A stretch of DNA of 64,000 nt from the NCBI GenBank assembly GCA_945913255.1, contig CAMEDC010000001.1:186001-250000 (forward strand). The letters run 5' to 3'. Below, piece after piece: positions 27,422 through 35,519 of this stretch (the stretch's first letter is position 1; every line of letters starts with the position of its first letter). The stretch comes from an uncultured Lachnospiraceae bacterium (GTDB lineage: Bacteria; Bacillota; Clostridia; Lachnospirales; Lachnospiraceae). The translations under genes and the position numbers were made by a program. Under the pieces are notes generated by a model. The model was not told the origin of the DNA and did no database searches. It saw nothing but the letters and a program-made list of their open reading frames with translations.

Positions 27422-28882
27422 TTATAACCACTCCTCTTTCAACACATTCAACCGCTCAATCCCGGCATCCTCCGGTCCCGTCATGGAACAGCCCTTCTCC
27501 TTAGCGTATACGATATATTCCAAAATGTCTGCGGTAATTTCCTCTCCCGGCGCCAGAATGGGAATTCCGGGCGGATAGCACATCACAAACTCACTGCAGA
27601 TACGCCCTTTCGTCTCCATCAGAGGCAGCGACTCCTTCTCCGCATAAAAAGCATTCTGGGGCGATACCGCCACCTTGGGCTCAATATATTCCTGAGTAAA
27701 CATACCCGTATTATCCCTGCTGTATTTTCTCCTGATTTCTGCCAGTGCACTGATGAGGCGCTCCATATCCCGCTCTCTGTCGCCGATGGAGATATACGCC
27801 AGCACATTGGCAATGTCTCCAAGCTCCATCTGGATATCGTACTCATCCCGCAGAATATCATAGACTTCTATTCCCGCAAGCCCGATTCCAAGCGTATTGA
27901 CCGTCAGCTTCGTCTTGTCAAAATCGAAAATGCTGTCCCCGTTCACCAACTCGGAAGTATATGCATAATATCCTCCGATGCGGTTGATTTCTCCTCTGGC
28001 ATACTCTGCCAACGCAGTCACCTTGCGGAATTCTTCTTTTCCCCGCAGTGCCAGATTACGTCTGGAAATGTCAAGGCTTGCCAGCAGCAGATAAGACGCG
28101 CTGGTGGTCTGGGTCAGATTGATAATCTGCCGCACATACCCGGGATTCATATTCGGCCCCGTCAGCAGAAAGGAGCTCTGGGTCAGGCTTCCACCGGACT
28201 TATGCATACTGACGGATGCCATATCCGCCCCGGCTTCCATTGCGGAAACCGGCATGTTTTCACCAAAATAAAAGTGTGTTCCGTGAGCCTCATCCACCAG
28301 TACCTTCATACCGCTCTTATGCGCAAGCCTTACAATGCTGCGCAGGTCGGAGCAGATGCCGTAGTAGGTGGGATTGTTTACAAGAACTGCTACCGCATCC
28401 GGATTCTCCCGGATTGTCCTCTCCACCTGAGAAACCTTCATGCCCAGAGCAATTCCCAGCTTGCTGTCCATATCGGGATTCACATAGATGGGGATAGCAC
28501 CGTTCAGCACCAGGGCATTGATCACACTTCGGTGCACATTTCTGGGCAGGATAATCTTATCGCCTTTCTTGCAGACACTGAGCACCATACTCTGCACGGA
28601 AGAAGTTGTTCCCCCAACCATCAGAAAAGCATATGCTGCACCGAAAGCCTCCGCTGCCAGTTCCTCCGCTTCGCGGATTACGGAAATGGGATGGCAGAGA
28701 TTATCCAGCGGTTTCATTGAGTTCACATCAATTCCCACGCATTGCTGCCCAAGAAGCTCCACCAGCTCCGGATTCCCTCTTCCACGTTTATGTCCCGGCA
28801 CATCAAAGGGAACGATTCTGTTTTTTCTGAATTCCTCCAGCGCTTCGTAAATCGGCGCTCTTGCCTGATTATAGCGACCCAT
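27422..28882 (-). CDS. speA: Arginine decarboxylase, Orn/Lys/Arg decarboxylase family
   Basis: A 486-residue fold type I PLP decarboxylase of the short Bacillus SpeA type. 'VPFDVPGHKRGRGNPEL' opens it; 'VDEAHGTHFYFGE' has the PLP-binding Asp198, and 'SVSMHKSGGSLTQSS' the PLP lysine Lys228. The C-terminus has 'YPPGIPILAPGEEIT'. The family covers arginine, lysine and ornithine as substrates; arginine is inferred because aguA and aguB are present to use agmatine. It lies 34 bases downstream of speD and 1 base upstream of speE. Confidence 0.93.
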   Translation of the reverse strand: MGRYNQARAPIYEALEEFRKNRIVPFDVPGHKRGRGNPELVELLGQQCVGIDVNSMKPLDNLCHPISVIREAEELAAEAFGAAYAFLMVGGTTSSVQSMVLSVCKKGDKIILPRNVHRSVINALVLNGAIPIYVNPDMDSKLGIALGMKVSQVERTIRENPDAVAVLVNNPTYYGICSDLRSIVRLAHKSGMKVLVDEAHGTHFYFGENMPVSAMEAGADMASVSMHKSGGSLTQSSFLLTGPNMNPGYVRQIINLTQTTSASYLLLASLDISRRNLALRGKEEFRKVTALAEYARGEINRIGGYYAYTSELVNGDSIFDFDKTKLTVNTLGIGLAGIEVYDILRDEYDIQMELGDIANVLAYISIGDRERDMERLISALAEIRRKYSRDNTGMFTQEYIEPKVAVSPQNAFYAEKESLPLMETKGRICSEFVMCYPPGIPILAPGEEITADILEYIVYAKEKGCSMTGPEDAGIERLNVLKEEWL

Positions 28883-28916
28883 GATGTTCCTCCGTTCTTC
28901 GCCGTGCTCCGCTCTG

Positions 28917-29675
28917 CTAATATATGTTTCTCCCGCTGAAAATCTCTATCATTTCTTTTCTCAGGTTGTCCATGATTTCCAGTCTTGTCTTCGGCGGCAG
29001 TTCATACACATCACTGTTAAACAGATAGTTCTGCAAATCAATTTCCTTAATCAGCATCTTTGTGTGAAAAATGTTTGCCTCATATACATTAATGTCTACT
29101 GCGTCATATCTGCGCAGCGTGGCAGAATCGATAAAATCCTGAATGGAAGTCATATGGTGATCCATAAATAACTTATGTCCGCTGACATCCCGGGTAAAAC
29201 CACGCACACGATAGTCCATGGTAATAATATCCGAATCAAAAGAGCCAATCAGGTAATCCAGGGTGGAAAGCGGTGTAATCTCTCCGCAGGTCGCCACATC
29301 AATGTCAACCCTGAAGGTTGCCAGACAGGTCTCCGGATGATATTCGGGATAGGTATGTACTGTGATATGGCTTTTGTCCAGATGTGCTACTGTGGTATCC
29401 CCTACCGGAATCATACTGTTCTCCGCTATCAGTATCGTGACAGAACTTCCCTGGGGCTCATAATCCTGACTGGAGATATTGAGCACGGTTGCTCCAATCA
29501 TATCCGTGACATTGGTCAGAATCTTCGTCAGACGCTCTGAATTGTACTGCTGATCAATGTAGGCTATATAATCCTTCTGCTCCCTCTGGGTCTTTGCGTA
29601 ACAGACATCGTAAATATTAAAGCTTAAGGATTTTGTTAAATTGTTGAAGCCGTACAGGGAAATTTTTTCACTCAT
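28917..29675 (-). CDS. speD: S-adenosylmethionine decarboxylase proenzyme
   Basis: A 252-residue SpeD of the larger E. coli-like class. '[18 protein letters not shown]' contains the self-cleavage site Lys101-Ser102; the new N-terminal serine becomes the pyruvoyl group. '[20 protein letters not shown]' carries the conserved cysteine. It makes decarboxylated SAM for SpeE in the cytoplasm. It is the first gene of the polyamine run; AAAGGA lies 8 bases before the ATG. The 34 bases to speA leave no room for a separate promoter. Upstream are the 122-bp repeats and the structured RNA. Confidence 0.96.
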   Translation of the reverse strand: MSEKISLYGFNNLTKSLSFNIYDVCYAKTQREQKDYIAYIDQQYNSERLTKILTNVTDMIGATVLNISSQDYEPQGSSVTILIAENSMIPVGDTTVAHLDKSHITVHTYPEYHPETCLATFRVDIDVATCGEITPLSTLDYLIGSFDSDIITMDYRVRGFTRDVSGHKLFMDHHMTSIQDFIDSATLRRYDAVDINVYEANIFHTKMLIKEIDLQNYLFNSDVYELPPKTRLEIMDNLRKEMIEIFSGRNIY

Positions 29676-29709
29676 AAAGAATTCCTTTCTTTGGCATAAA
29701 CCTGCCTAT

Positions 29710-29980
29710 GCGCCGCCAGCTTCCGCTTTCTGACTCCTTTCTTTTGCATAGGCAGATTCGAAACGCCTTCGGCGTTCCTCATTCGCGTTGCTCGTCATAA
29801 AGCGTTATCTGTCTTCGCTCGTGTAAACACGGCGCCGCCAGCTTCCGCTTTCTGACTCCTTTCTTTTGCATAGGCAGATTCGAAACGCCTTCGGCGTTCC
29901 TCATTCGCGTTGCTCGTCATAAAGCGTTATCTGTCTTCGCTCGTGTAAACACGGCGCCGCCAGCTTCCGCTTTCTGACTC
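29710..29980. repeat. Tandem 122-bp direct repeat, two full copies plus a 27-base third
   Basis: A unit starting GCGCCGCCAGCTTCCG begins at 29710, 29832 and 29954, a constant period of 122. The first two copies appear identical by eye; the third stops after 27 bases. Each unit holds a small hairpin, AACGCC-TTC-GGCGTT, and a GCATAGGCA that pairs with TGCCTATGC found just outside both ends. On the minus strand each contains AAAGAAAGGAG, resembling the sequence just before speD. 122 is not a multiple of 3 and no frame stays open, so this is not coding. Confidence 0.9.
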
Positions 29981-29993
29981 TGCCTATGCGCGC

Positions 29994-30027
29994 AAAAAGG
30001 CAGGTGATGCAAATCATCACCTGCCTT
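29994..30027 (-). terminator. Strong terminator of the structured RNA
   Basis: On the minus strand a perfect 13-bp stem (AAGGCAGGTGATG with CATCACCTGCCTT, 29997-30009 and 30015-30027, 5-base loop) runs into TTTTT. It lies 319 bases before speD. Confidence 0.9.
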
Positions 30028-30304
30028 GAAAATTCTGTATTATCTTCCATATTCTGCCACACAGCAGCGGTAAACTCACTACGGGCATTCTTCGTATGAT
30101 AACAACAGATATGTGGTTTTTAGAGTCTATATAGCAAATATTTTACTTTTACTACTCTTATTGACCGTTTCACAAGTTAGATGTGCATCAGCACCGGTTT
30201 ATAGTAACCAACTTATAAAATTTGAGCTTTTAACTCAATCAATAAGGCAACGAAAGTTGCCAAAAATATTTGCATGGAAGACTCTAATCCTCTGTTTTCC
30301 ATAC
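29994..30304 (-). ncRNA. Structured RNA of about 310 nt, class unknown
   Basis: A promoter at 30311-30340 and a terminator at 29994-30027 bound one minus-strand transcript. Its fold is visible by eye. A long helix joins 30263-30273 with 30134-30144 (11 bp, perfect) and 30279-30287 with 30120-30128 (9 bp, perfect), separated by a 5x5 internal loop. Inside are a GGCAAC-TTTC-GTTGCC hairpin (30246-30261), a helix 30157-30164 with 30239-30246, a TTGAG/CTCAA hairpin (30222-30238) and a three-way junction: 30174-30178 with 30210-30214 closing GTGC/GCAC and GGTT/AACC stems. I do not recognise a known family (it lacks RNase P, tmRNA, 6S and SRP signatures that I know). A 29-codon frame (30213-30302) overlaps the fold but starts about 2 bases from the predicted +1. 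It may be a free small RNA or a leader of speD. Confidence 0.7.
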
Positions 30305-30310
30305 GCGCAT

Positions 30311-30340
30311 ACTATAACATAAATTACTCCGATAAGTCAA
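30311..30340 (-). promoter_or_regulatory. Strong promoter of the structured RNA
   Basis: On the minus strand TTGACT (30335-30340), an 18-base spacer and TATAGT (30311-30316). Five of six bases match in each box, giving a predicted +1 near 30304. Confidence 0.8.
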
Positions 30341-30421
30341 TTCCCTTTTTTGAGAACACTGTGCGTGACGGAAAAAGCATCCCCACGTCATACCGCAAAT
30401 ATCACAGAAACAAAATATCTC

Positions 30422-30450
30422 TTTTCAAAGTTGTAGGCTTATTCTATAAT
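30422..30450 (+). promoter_or_regulatory. Promoter of the GNAT gene
   Basis: TTTTCA (30422-30427), 17 bases, TATAAT (30445-30450) on the plus strand, about 100 bases before the GNAT start. Confidence 0.55.
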
Positions 30451-30553
30451 TGGTGAAAACAAACTACTGATGAATGAACCGGGATTGCTGCCAAAACTGC
30501 CTGACTAAATGCAGGAGACAGATGAATCCGACTGTTGAAGGGAGAAAAAGATA

Positions 30554-31102
30554 ATGAAATACGGACCAGTCAAAGTCAGGGATAAACAAGGACGGGAAGT
30601 AGTATTAAGGAATGCAGAAATTCAAGATGCGGCAGACTTAATTTCATACTTAAAGATAACAACCGGCGAAACACCATACTTAATTCGGGAACCGGAGGAA
30701 GTAACCTTAACACTTGAACAGGAACAGGCTTTTATTCAACGAAACATTGCATCCGGAAAAGAATTGCTTCTTATTGCTACTATTGACGGAAAACATATTG
30801 GAAACTGCTCGCTAACGAGTATCGGTAATTATAAAAGATATGCGCACAGATGTGATATTGCCATTGCTCTTTATCAAAAATATTGTGGAACCGGAATTGG
30901 AAGGATCATGCTTGAAACAGTTCTGGATCTTGCAAAACAACAAGGTTATGAACAGGCGGAACTGGAAGTGATAGCTGACAATAAGAATGCCATAGCTCTA
31001 TATGAAGCTTTAGGTTTTGTAAAATACGGACAATTCCCCAATAACATGAAATATGCAGACGGAACATATGCTGATGCCCTTTGGATGATGAAAAAATTGT
31101 AG
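30554..31102 (+). CDS. GNAT-family N-acetyltransferase
   Basis: A 182-residue acetyltransferase. 'LLLIATIDGKHIGNCSL' (strand 4), 'HRCDIAIALYQKYCGTGIG' (acetyl-CoA loop, motif A) and 'LEVIADNKNAIALYEALGF' (motif B) are the GNAT landmarks. It should transfer an acetyl group from acetyl-CoA to an amine. Given its place beside the polyamine cluster a polyamine substrate can be imagined, but nothing in the sequence shows it; a protein alpha-amine or an antibiotic is equally possible. The gene and its flanks are more AT-rich than the neighbours, which suggests later acquisition. AAGGGAG precedes the start. Confidence 0.88.
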   Translation: MKYGPVKVRDKQGREVVLRNAEIQDAADLISYLKITTGETPYLIREPEEVTLTLEQEQAFIQRNIASGKELLLIATIDGKHIGNCSLTSIGNYKRYAHRCDIAIALYQKYCGTGIGRIMLETVLDLAKQQGYEQAELEVIADNKNAIALYEALGFVKYGQFPNNMKYADGTYADALWMMKKL

Positions 31103-31559
31103 ATTTCTACAGATTAATGTTCATCGGATTGTAATTAAATAAATCGACTCCTATACTAGCACAACGGTCGTGAAATACTGTCTGTTTATCAATTACTAAG
31201 TATATGACCAGTATTTCCAGACCATTTAGCAAGGAAAAGAAAGACAACTTCAATAAAAATGCTGGTGGGATGTCCAAAAAAATAATACTGGCACGTACTT
31301 TTCCTGTTAATTAAGACGTAGAACGTAAGAATGTATATACTACATACTGTTCAAAACCAATATTTTTGAATAATCACCAGTGTTTTGCAAGATTTAATCA
31401 TTTTGATGTCAGTAAATTTTGAAAATATACTGGTGAAATAAAGGAAATACAAATCCTGCCAGTATTTTTTTCAAATCGTGAAAAAAACGGCTGCCTGTAA
31501 GCAAGTTCTCGGCAGTTCATCAAGTACGGATGTGCTCCACTCACAGAAAGACGCAGAAA
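31103..31559. other. AT-rich gap with repeated ACTGG/CCAGT elements, no gene
   Basis: About 450 bases with no supportable gene on either strand. CCAGT or its complement ACTGG occurs at least five times, in both directions, including an 8-bp inverted pair TCACCAGT (near 31375) and ACTGGTGA (near 31428). It may be debris of a mobile element, but there is no recognisable transposase fragment. Confidence 0.5.
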
Positions 31560-31597
31560 CCCGGCTTTCTGCATGGAATTGCACACAGAAAGCCGGG
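31555..31597 (-). terminator. Terminator of the Gld-type ABC operon
   Basis: A perfect 12-bp stem (CCCGGCTTTCTG with CAGAAAGCCGGG, 31560-31571 and 31586-31597) follows the DUF4340 gene by 12 bases. The following T tract on the minus strand is short (TTTC). Confidence 0.7.
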
Positions 31598-31609
31598 CAG
31601 AAAAAAGTT

Positions 31610-32233
31610 CTATTCCGTTTTTTCCGAGGTTGATGCCGTTTCTGATTCCTCAGCACTTGTTCCCTCCGAAGAAGTCTCCGCCGATTCTGAAACTTCCTCT
31701 TCACTGGTATCAATCAAGTCTTCCACTGTCACATCAAACCTGTTGATTGCCGATGATGCTACCACATAAACAGTTGCATCCGAAGGCATACAGACATAAT
31801 AACTTGAAGTCATCTGGTTATTATCACCCACATATAAGATATAACTTGCTGACTCCGTCTCATAGGTAATTGTTCTCTGAGGTTCTGACAGACCGTACTG
31901 ACTCAAATCACTGACATCCTCAAGCACCTGTTTCGCCGTCAATGGTGCCACACCATCCGGCAGATTTGATGTACGATACTGCAACAGCTTCAGACTGTGG
32001 TCATCTGCATAATACCAGGTATCTTCCTCTTTCTCAAAGGTATAGGTCTCTCCATTGTAATCATAGCTGAACCGTACAATATCTTCCGGATTGACATCAA
32101 TTATAACCTCGCCCTCAGGCTCCGCAGGCTTTTCAGCCTGCGCTTTGTTATATTGTTTTACGCCAAAGAACGCTGCGCCTAAAGCGACCAGAATAATCAG
32201 AAGAACCAGCATCTGCTTTTGCTGTTTTTTCAT
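31610..32233 (-). CDS. DUF4340 membrane-anchored protein
   Basis: A 207-residue protein with a single N-terminal membrane anchor (about 8-25), then an extracellular DUF4340-like domain: 'FEKEEDTWYYADDHSLKL', 'DLSQYGLSEPQRTITYET' and 'SYYVCMPSDATVYVVASS'. The last 35 residues are a Ser/Glu-rich tail of low complexity. The start overlaps the stop of the GldFG gene by one base (TAATG). DUF4340 proteins regularly accompany Gld-type ABC systems; their role is unknown. Last gene of the operon. Confidence 0.82.
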   Translation of the reverse strand: MKKQQKQMLVLLIILVALGAAFFGVKQYNKAQAEKPAEPEGEVIIDVNPEDIVRFSYDYNGETYTFEKEEDTWYYADDHSLKLLQYRTSNLPDGVAPLTAKQVLEDVSDLSQYGLSEPQRTITYETESASYILYVGDNNQMTSSYYVCMPSDATVYVVASSAINRFDVTVEDLIDTSEEEVSESAETSSEGTSAEESETASTSEKTE

Positions 32234-34359
32234 TAGCGCTTCCTCCTTCTGAACCAGATAATAAAGCCTGCTGCCAGACAGCCCAACGGGATAATAATCG
32301 TTGTCAGCATACCGATCAGAACAGCTTTTGACTGGCTTACAGTCAGGTAGGAAACCTCATATTCCTTCGCAGGAATGGAAACCGTAACCTCATGATCCAC
32401 AAATCCGCTCACCGTGTTGGTAAACAGTACCAGATTCGCACCACTGACTATACTGTTGGCCTCATCCGTAAACATCTGCTCACTGCTGTATACCACCATG
32501 GTAGCCTGAGAACCATCTTCCAGCTCCTTCACAGCTGACACACCCAGTCCGAAGGTTCCCTCCCGGTCACCCTCCTTCAGTTTATAATCGTTTAGATTAT
32601 TCATATCCGACTTTACAAATGCCTTATCCGAAGTAGACAGGAAAGTCTTGTAGGTAAAGCCCTCTGCCTCTTCATTGTCAACCACAATACCCTGTGCATA
32701 AGGCGCAAAGATATAATATTTTCCGTACAGTCCCGATGTATAAGTGCTTGATGTCTGCGTAGGCAGAAGCAGGTACGGCGTTCCGTAATAATTGTTCTTG
32801 TCCTGCTCCACTACCATTCCCTTCTCCAGACTTAAGCCCATATAGCCCATCAATTCATCCAGGTTCGGCGTTGCCTCATCCGTATACGCAGTAACCAGAA
32901 TCACATTTCCGCCTTTGTCCAGATAGTCAATCACCTTATCTTTATCATCAGAGGAGAAATCTTTCACCGCACCATTGATAAACAGACACGCAGCATCTTC
33001 GGGAACCGTATCATAGTCCATGAGATTTATGGTCTCATAATCAACATTTTCTTTTGAAACAGCAGAGGTAAACGTACTGCTTAAAGTATGTTCCCCGTGC
33101 CCGCTGGTCATGTACATTTTGGGCATATCATCGGAGAGCACAAAATCCAGAGCACTCATAATCTGTCCTTCTCCGTCATATCCGGTGGTACTGGAAGAAT
33201 AGCTTCCGGTATAGTTATCATAGTCATAGCTGGTCTCGTATACGTTGTTGTAATCAATGACTTTATTTCTCTTATCGCTGACAACAATCATGCTGTTGAT
33301 GCTGATATTGCTGTCCGTGTACTGTGTATGGAATCTGGGATTGACATTCGGGTCAACATATTCAACGGAAATATGGTCAGACAAATCATCCATCCGCTGC
33401 AGCGTCTGCGCCAGCGTATTATCCTTGCTGCTCTCTGACACAATGACATAAATTGTCACATCTTCCTGCATGTTTTTAACATATTCTTTGGTCTGATCCG
33501 TCAGTGAATACAATTTCTGCGATGTCACATCAATCGACGTCCAGGAAGCAGGCAGTTCACCCAGTACCAGATTGATTACCGCAACAATTGCTACGGCAAC
33601 CGCAATCATACCGGTACTATATGCCCCAAGACTCAGATTTTTTACAGACATACTGTACCGTCTCTTTTGAATTGCCTGTACCGACAAAAACAATGCCAGA
33701 CCCGTCATCATGCAGAAATAGGCAACTGATTTGATATTCAGCGTTCCATTCAGCAGCTCTGCAAAAGGTGTGTACATATCCAGACAGCCCAGTATCTTTG
33801 TCAGCCAGTTACCGGTACTGGAAATCACATTACAGATAGAAGACATCATGTAACTCAAAAACAGAACAATAAAACTGATAACTGCCGCAATCACCTGACT
33901 CTCTGTCAACGAGGAAATCAGTACGCCGATTGCGATAGCTGTCATTCCATACAGGAAAAAGGCAAGGATTGCCAGATAGGACTCTCCCATGGGCACCGAG
34001 CCAAACTGACTCATAATAACGGGATAAACACAGGTCACTGCCACAGGAATTGCAAAAATCGTGAGCAGCGCCAAAAATTTGCCCATGATAATGCCGCCCA
34101 CCGATACCGGTGCCGTCAGAATCAGCTGATCTGTTTTACTTCTTCTCTCCTCCGCCATGATACGCATAGACAGAATGGGGATACTGATTAAAAATACAAA
34201 AATGACACTTCCGAGTGCATAGGATATATGTGGATAGCCATACAACAGATTATTCACAGTAAAGTACAGGCTGACAAAAAACAGTGTCACCGCAATAAAC
34301 AATAATCCGATAAAGGAACGGAAGTAAGATTTTAACTCTCTCTTATAAATTGCAAACAT
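32233..34359 (-). CDS. Fused GldF/GldG-type ABC transporter membrane protein
   Basis: A 708-residue fusion. Residues 1-235 form an ABC-2 permease of six helices ('MFAIYKRELKSYFRSFIGLL', 'MRIMAEERRSKTDQLILTAP'). After a membrane helix near 250-270 comes a large extracellular GldG-like domain (about 275-670, including 'DVTSQKLYSLTDQTKEYV' and 'MPKMYMTSGHGEHTL'), closed by a C-terminal helix and 'WFRRRKR'. In Bacteroidetes the separate GldF and GldG proteins serve gliding; in Firmicutes such fusions have no known substrate. It begins 1 base after the ATPase stop. Confidence 0.88.
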   Translation of the reverse strand: MFAIYKRELKSYFRSFIGLLFIAVTLFFVSLYFTVNNLLYGYPHISYALGSVIFVFLISIPILSMRIMAEERRSKTDQLILTAPVSVGGIIMGKFLALLTIFAIPVAVTCVYPVIMSQFGSVPMGESYLAILAFFLYGMTAIAIGVLISSLTESQVIAAVISFIVLFLSYMMSSICNVISSTGNWLTKILGCLDMYTPFAELLNGTLNIKSVAYFCMMTGLALFLSVQAIQKRRYSMSVKNLSLGAYSTGMIAVAVAIVAVINLVLGELPASWTSIDVTSQKLYSLTDQTKEYVKNMQEDVTIYVIVSESSKDNTLAQTLQRMDDLSDHISVEYVDPNVNPRFHTQYTDSNISINSMIVVSDKRNKVIDYNNVYETSYDYDNYTGSYSSSTTGYDGEGQIMSALDFVLSDDMPKMYMTSGHGEHTLSSTFTSAVSKENVDYETINLMDYDTVPEDAACLFINGAVKDFSSDDKDKVIDYLDKGGNVILVTAYTDEATPNLDELMGYMGLSLEKGMVVEQDKNNYYGTPYLLLPTQTSSTYTSGLYGKYYIFAPYAQGIVVDNEEAEGFTYKTFLSTSDKAFVKSDMNNLNDYKLKEGDREGTFGLGVSAVKELEDGSQATMVVYSSEQMFTDEANSIVSGANLVLFTNTVSGFVDHEVTVSIPAKEYEVSYLTVSQSKAVLIGMLTTIIIPLGCLAAGFIIWFRRRKR

Positions 34360-34360
34360 A

Positions 34361-35440
34361 TCACTCTGCCTCCTCTTCCGTTACTTCTTTAGCCATTTCC
34401 TTTGTTGGTATTTCTTCTTTCGCCATTTCTTCTTTTGCTTCTTCCGCCGCTGCATTTTTGACCCGCCTGCCGCCAAACAGTTTACCCTTCTGTTTCTCCA
34501 CAGGTTTCACATCCTCTGTCAGTTCCAGGAAGATGTCTTCCAGAGATTTCCTGTCAAGTAGCAGCTCCATGATTGGCAGCTTTGCATCCGCCAGTGCAAA
34601 AAAGAGCTTTTCCCGGATATCGGCGCTGTCTTTGGAAATTACCTTTACTTTTACACATCCGTCCTTCTGTTCTTCCAGTTTTTCCACGCTGTCCACATCA
34701 GGAAGCCCTTCCAGAACAGGCTGCAGCTTCTCAAATTCGCCTTTCACGGTAAGCTGCAACTCCATGGATCCTGCCAGTAGTTTCTGCAGTCCCTCCGGCG
34801 AATCACTCGCAACAAGCTGCCCATGAGCGATAATCATAATATGGTCACAGACGGCGCTGACCTCCGACAAAATGTGGGAGCTTAAAATAATGGTGTGATT
34901 TTCACCCAGCTTCTTAATCAAATCACGGATTTCAATAATCTGTTTAGGATCCAGTCCGACAGTCGGCTCATCGAGAATAATAACCTCCGGGTTTCCGAGA
35001 ATTGCCTGCGCAAGTCCGACTCTCTGGCGGTAACCTTTCGACAGATTCCGAATCAAACGGCCTCTCATATCCGTAATCTGCGTCATTTCCATTACCTGCT
35101 CCACCTGTTCTTTTCTCTCCGCACGGGGCAGCTTCTTCAGTTCTGCGGCAAACAACAGATATTCCTCCACCGTCATCTCCGTATAAAGAGGCGGCAGTTC
35201 CGGCAGATAGCCGATTTTCTTCTTTGCTTCCTCCGGCTCCTTCTGAATATCTTTTCCATCAATGGTCACCGTTCCCTCCGAAGCGGCCAGATATCCTGTA
35301 ATGATATTCATAGTTGTGGATTTTCCGGCTCCGTTTGGCCCTAAAAAGCCGTAAATCTGTCCCTTTTCCACACGAAAAGAGAGCTGATTCACCGCTACAT
35401 GGTCACCGTATCTCTTTGTTAGATTCGTTACTTCAATCAT
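34361..35440 (-). CDS. ABC transporter ATP-binding protein (GldA type)
   Basis: The ATG at 35440 ('MIEVTNLTKRYGDHVAVN') was chosen by homology to ABC starts; the frame runs back to 35491. In 359 residues: Walker A 'GFLGPNGAGKSTTMN', signature 'NLSKGYRQRVGLAQAI', Walker B 'VIILDEPTVGLDP', and H-loop 'ILSSHIL'. A DUF4162-like domain follows to about 310. The last 30 residues are a tail of repeated EEMAKE/KEMAKE units. It powers the GldFG partner. Confidence 0.94.
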   Translation of the reverse strand: MIEVTNLTKRYGDHVAVNQLSFRVEKGQIYGFLGPNGAGKSTTMNIITGYLAASEGTVTIDGKDIQKEPEEAKKKIGYLPELPPLYTEMTVEEYLLFAAELKKLPRAERKEQVEQVMEMTQITDMRGRLIRNLSKGYRQRVGLAQAILGNPEVIILDEPTVGLDPKQIIEIRDLIKKLGENHTIILSSHILSEVSAVCDHIMIIAHGQLVASDSPEGLQKLLAGSMELQLTVKGEFEKLQPVLEGLPDVDSVEKLEEQKDGCVKVKVISKDSADIREKLFFALADAKLPIMELLLDRKSLEDIFLELTEDVKPVEKQKGKLFGGRRVKNAAAEEAKEEMAKEEIPTKEMAKEVTEEEAE

Positions 35441-35519
35441 ATCTCTGATACCTTTCCCGGTTGGATCTTCCTTGCCCGCAGCTTTCTCCAATCCGTTTTT
35501 TACGTGTGTATTTTAGCCT

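Noticed and set aside
29710-29980. CRISPR array
   Set aside because: The repeat is a 122-bp tandem unit with no spacers, only two full copies, and no cas genes.
30113-30322. Plus-strand 69-codon frame with a leucine-rich, signal-peptide-like start
   Set aside because: It is antisense to the structured RNA, its leucine run comes from A/T-rich complement, and there is no ribosome binding site.
31103-31559. Insertion sequence or phage remnant
   Set aside because: Repeated short elements and AT-richness are suggestive, but I found no transposase or integrase fragment and no target-site duplication.
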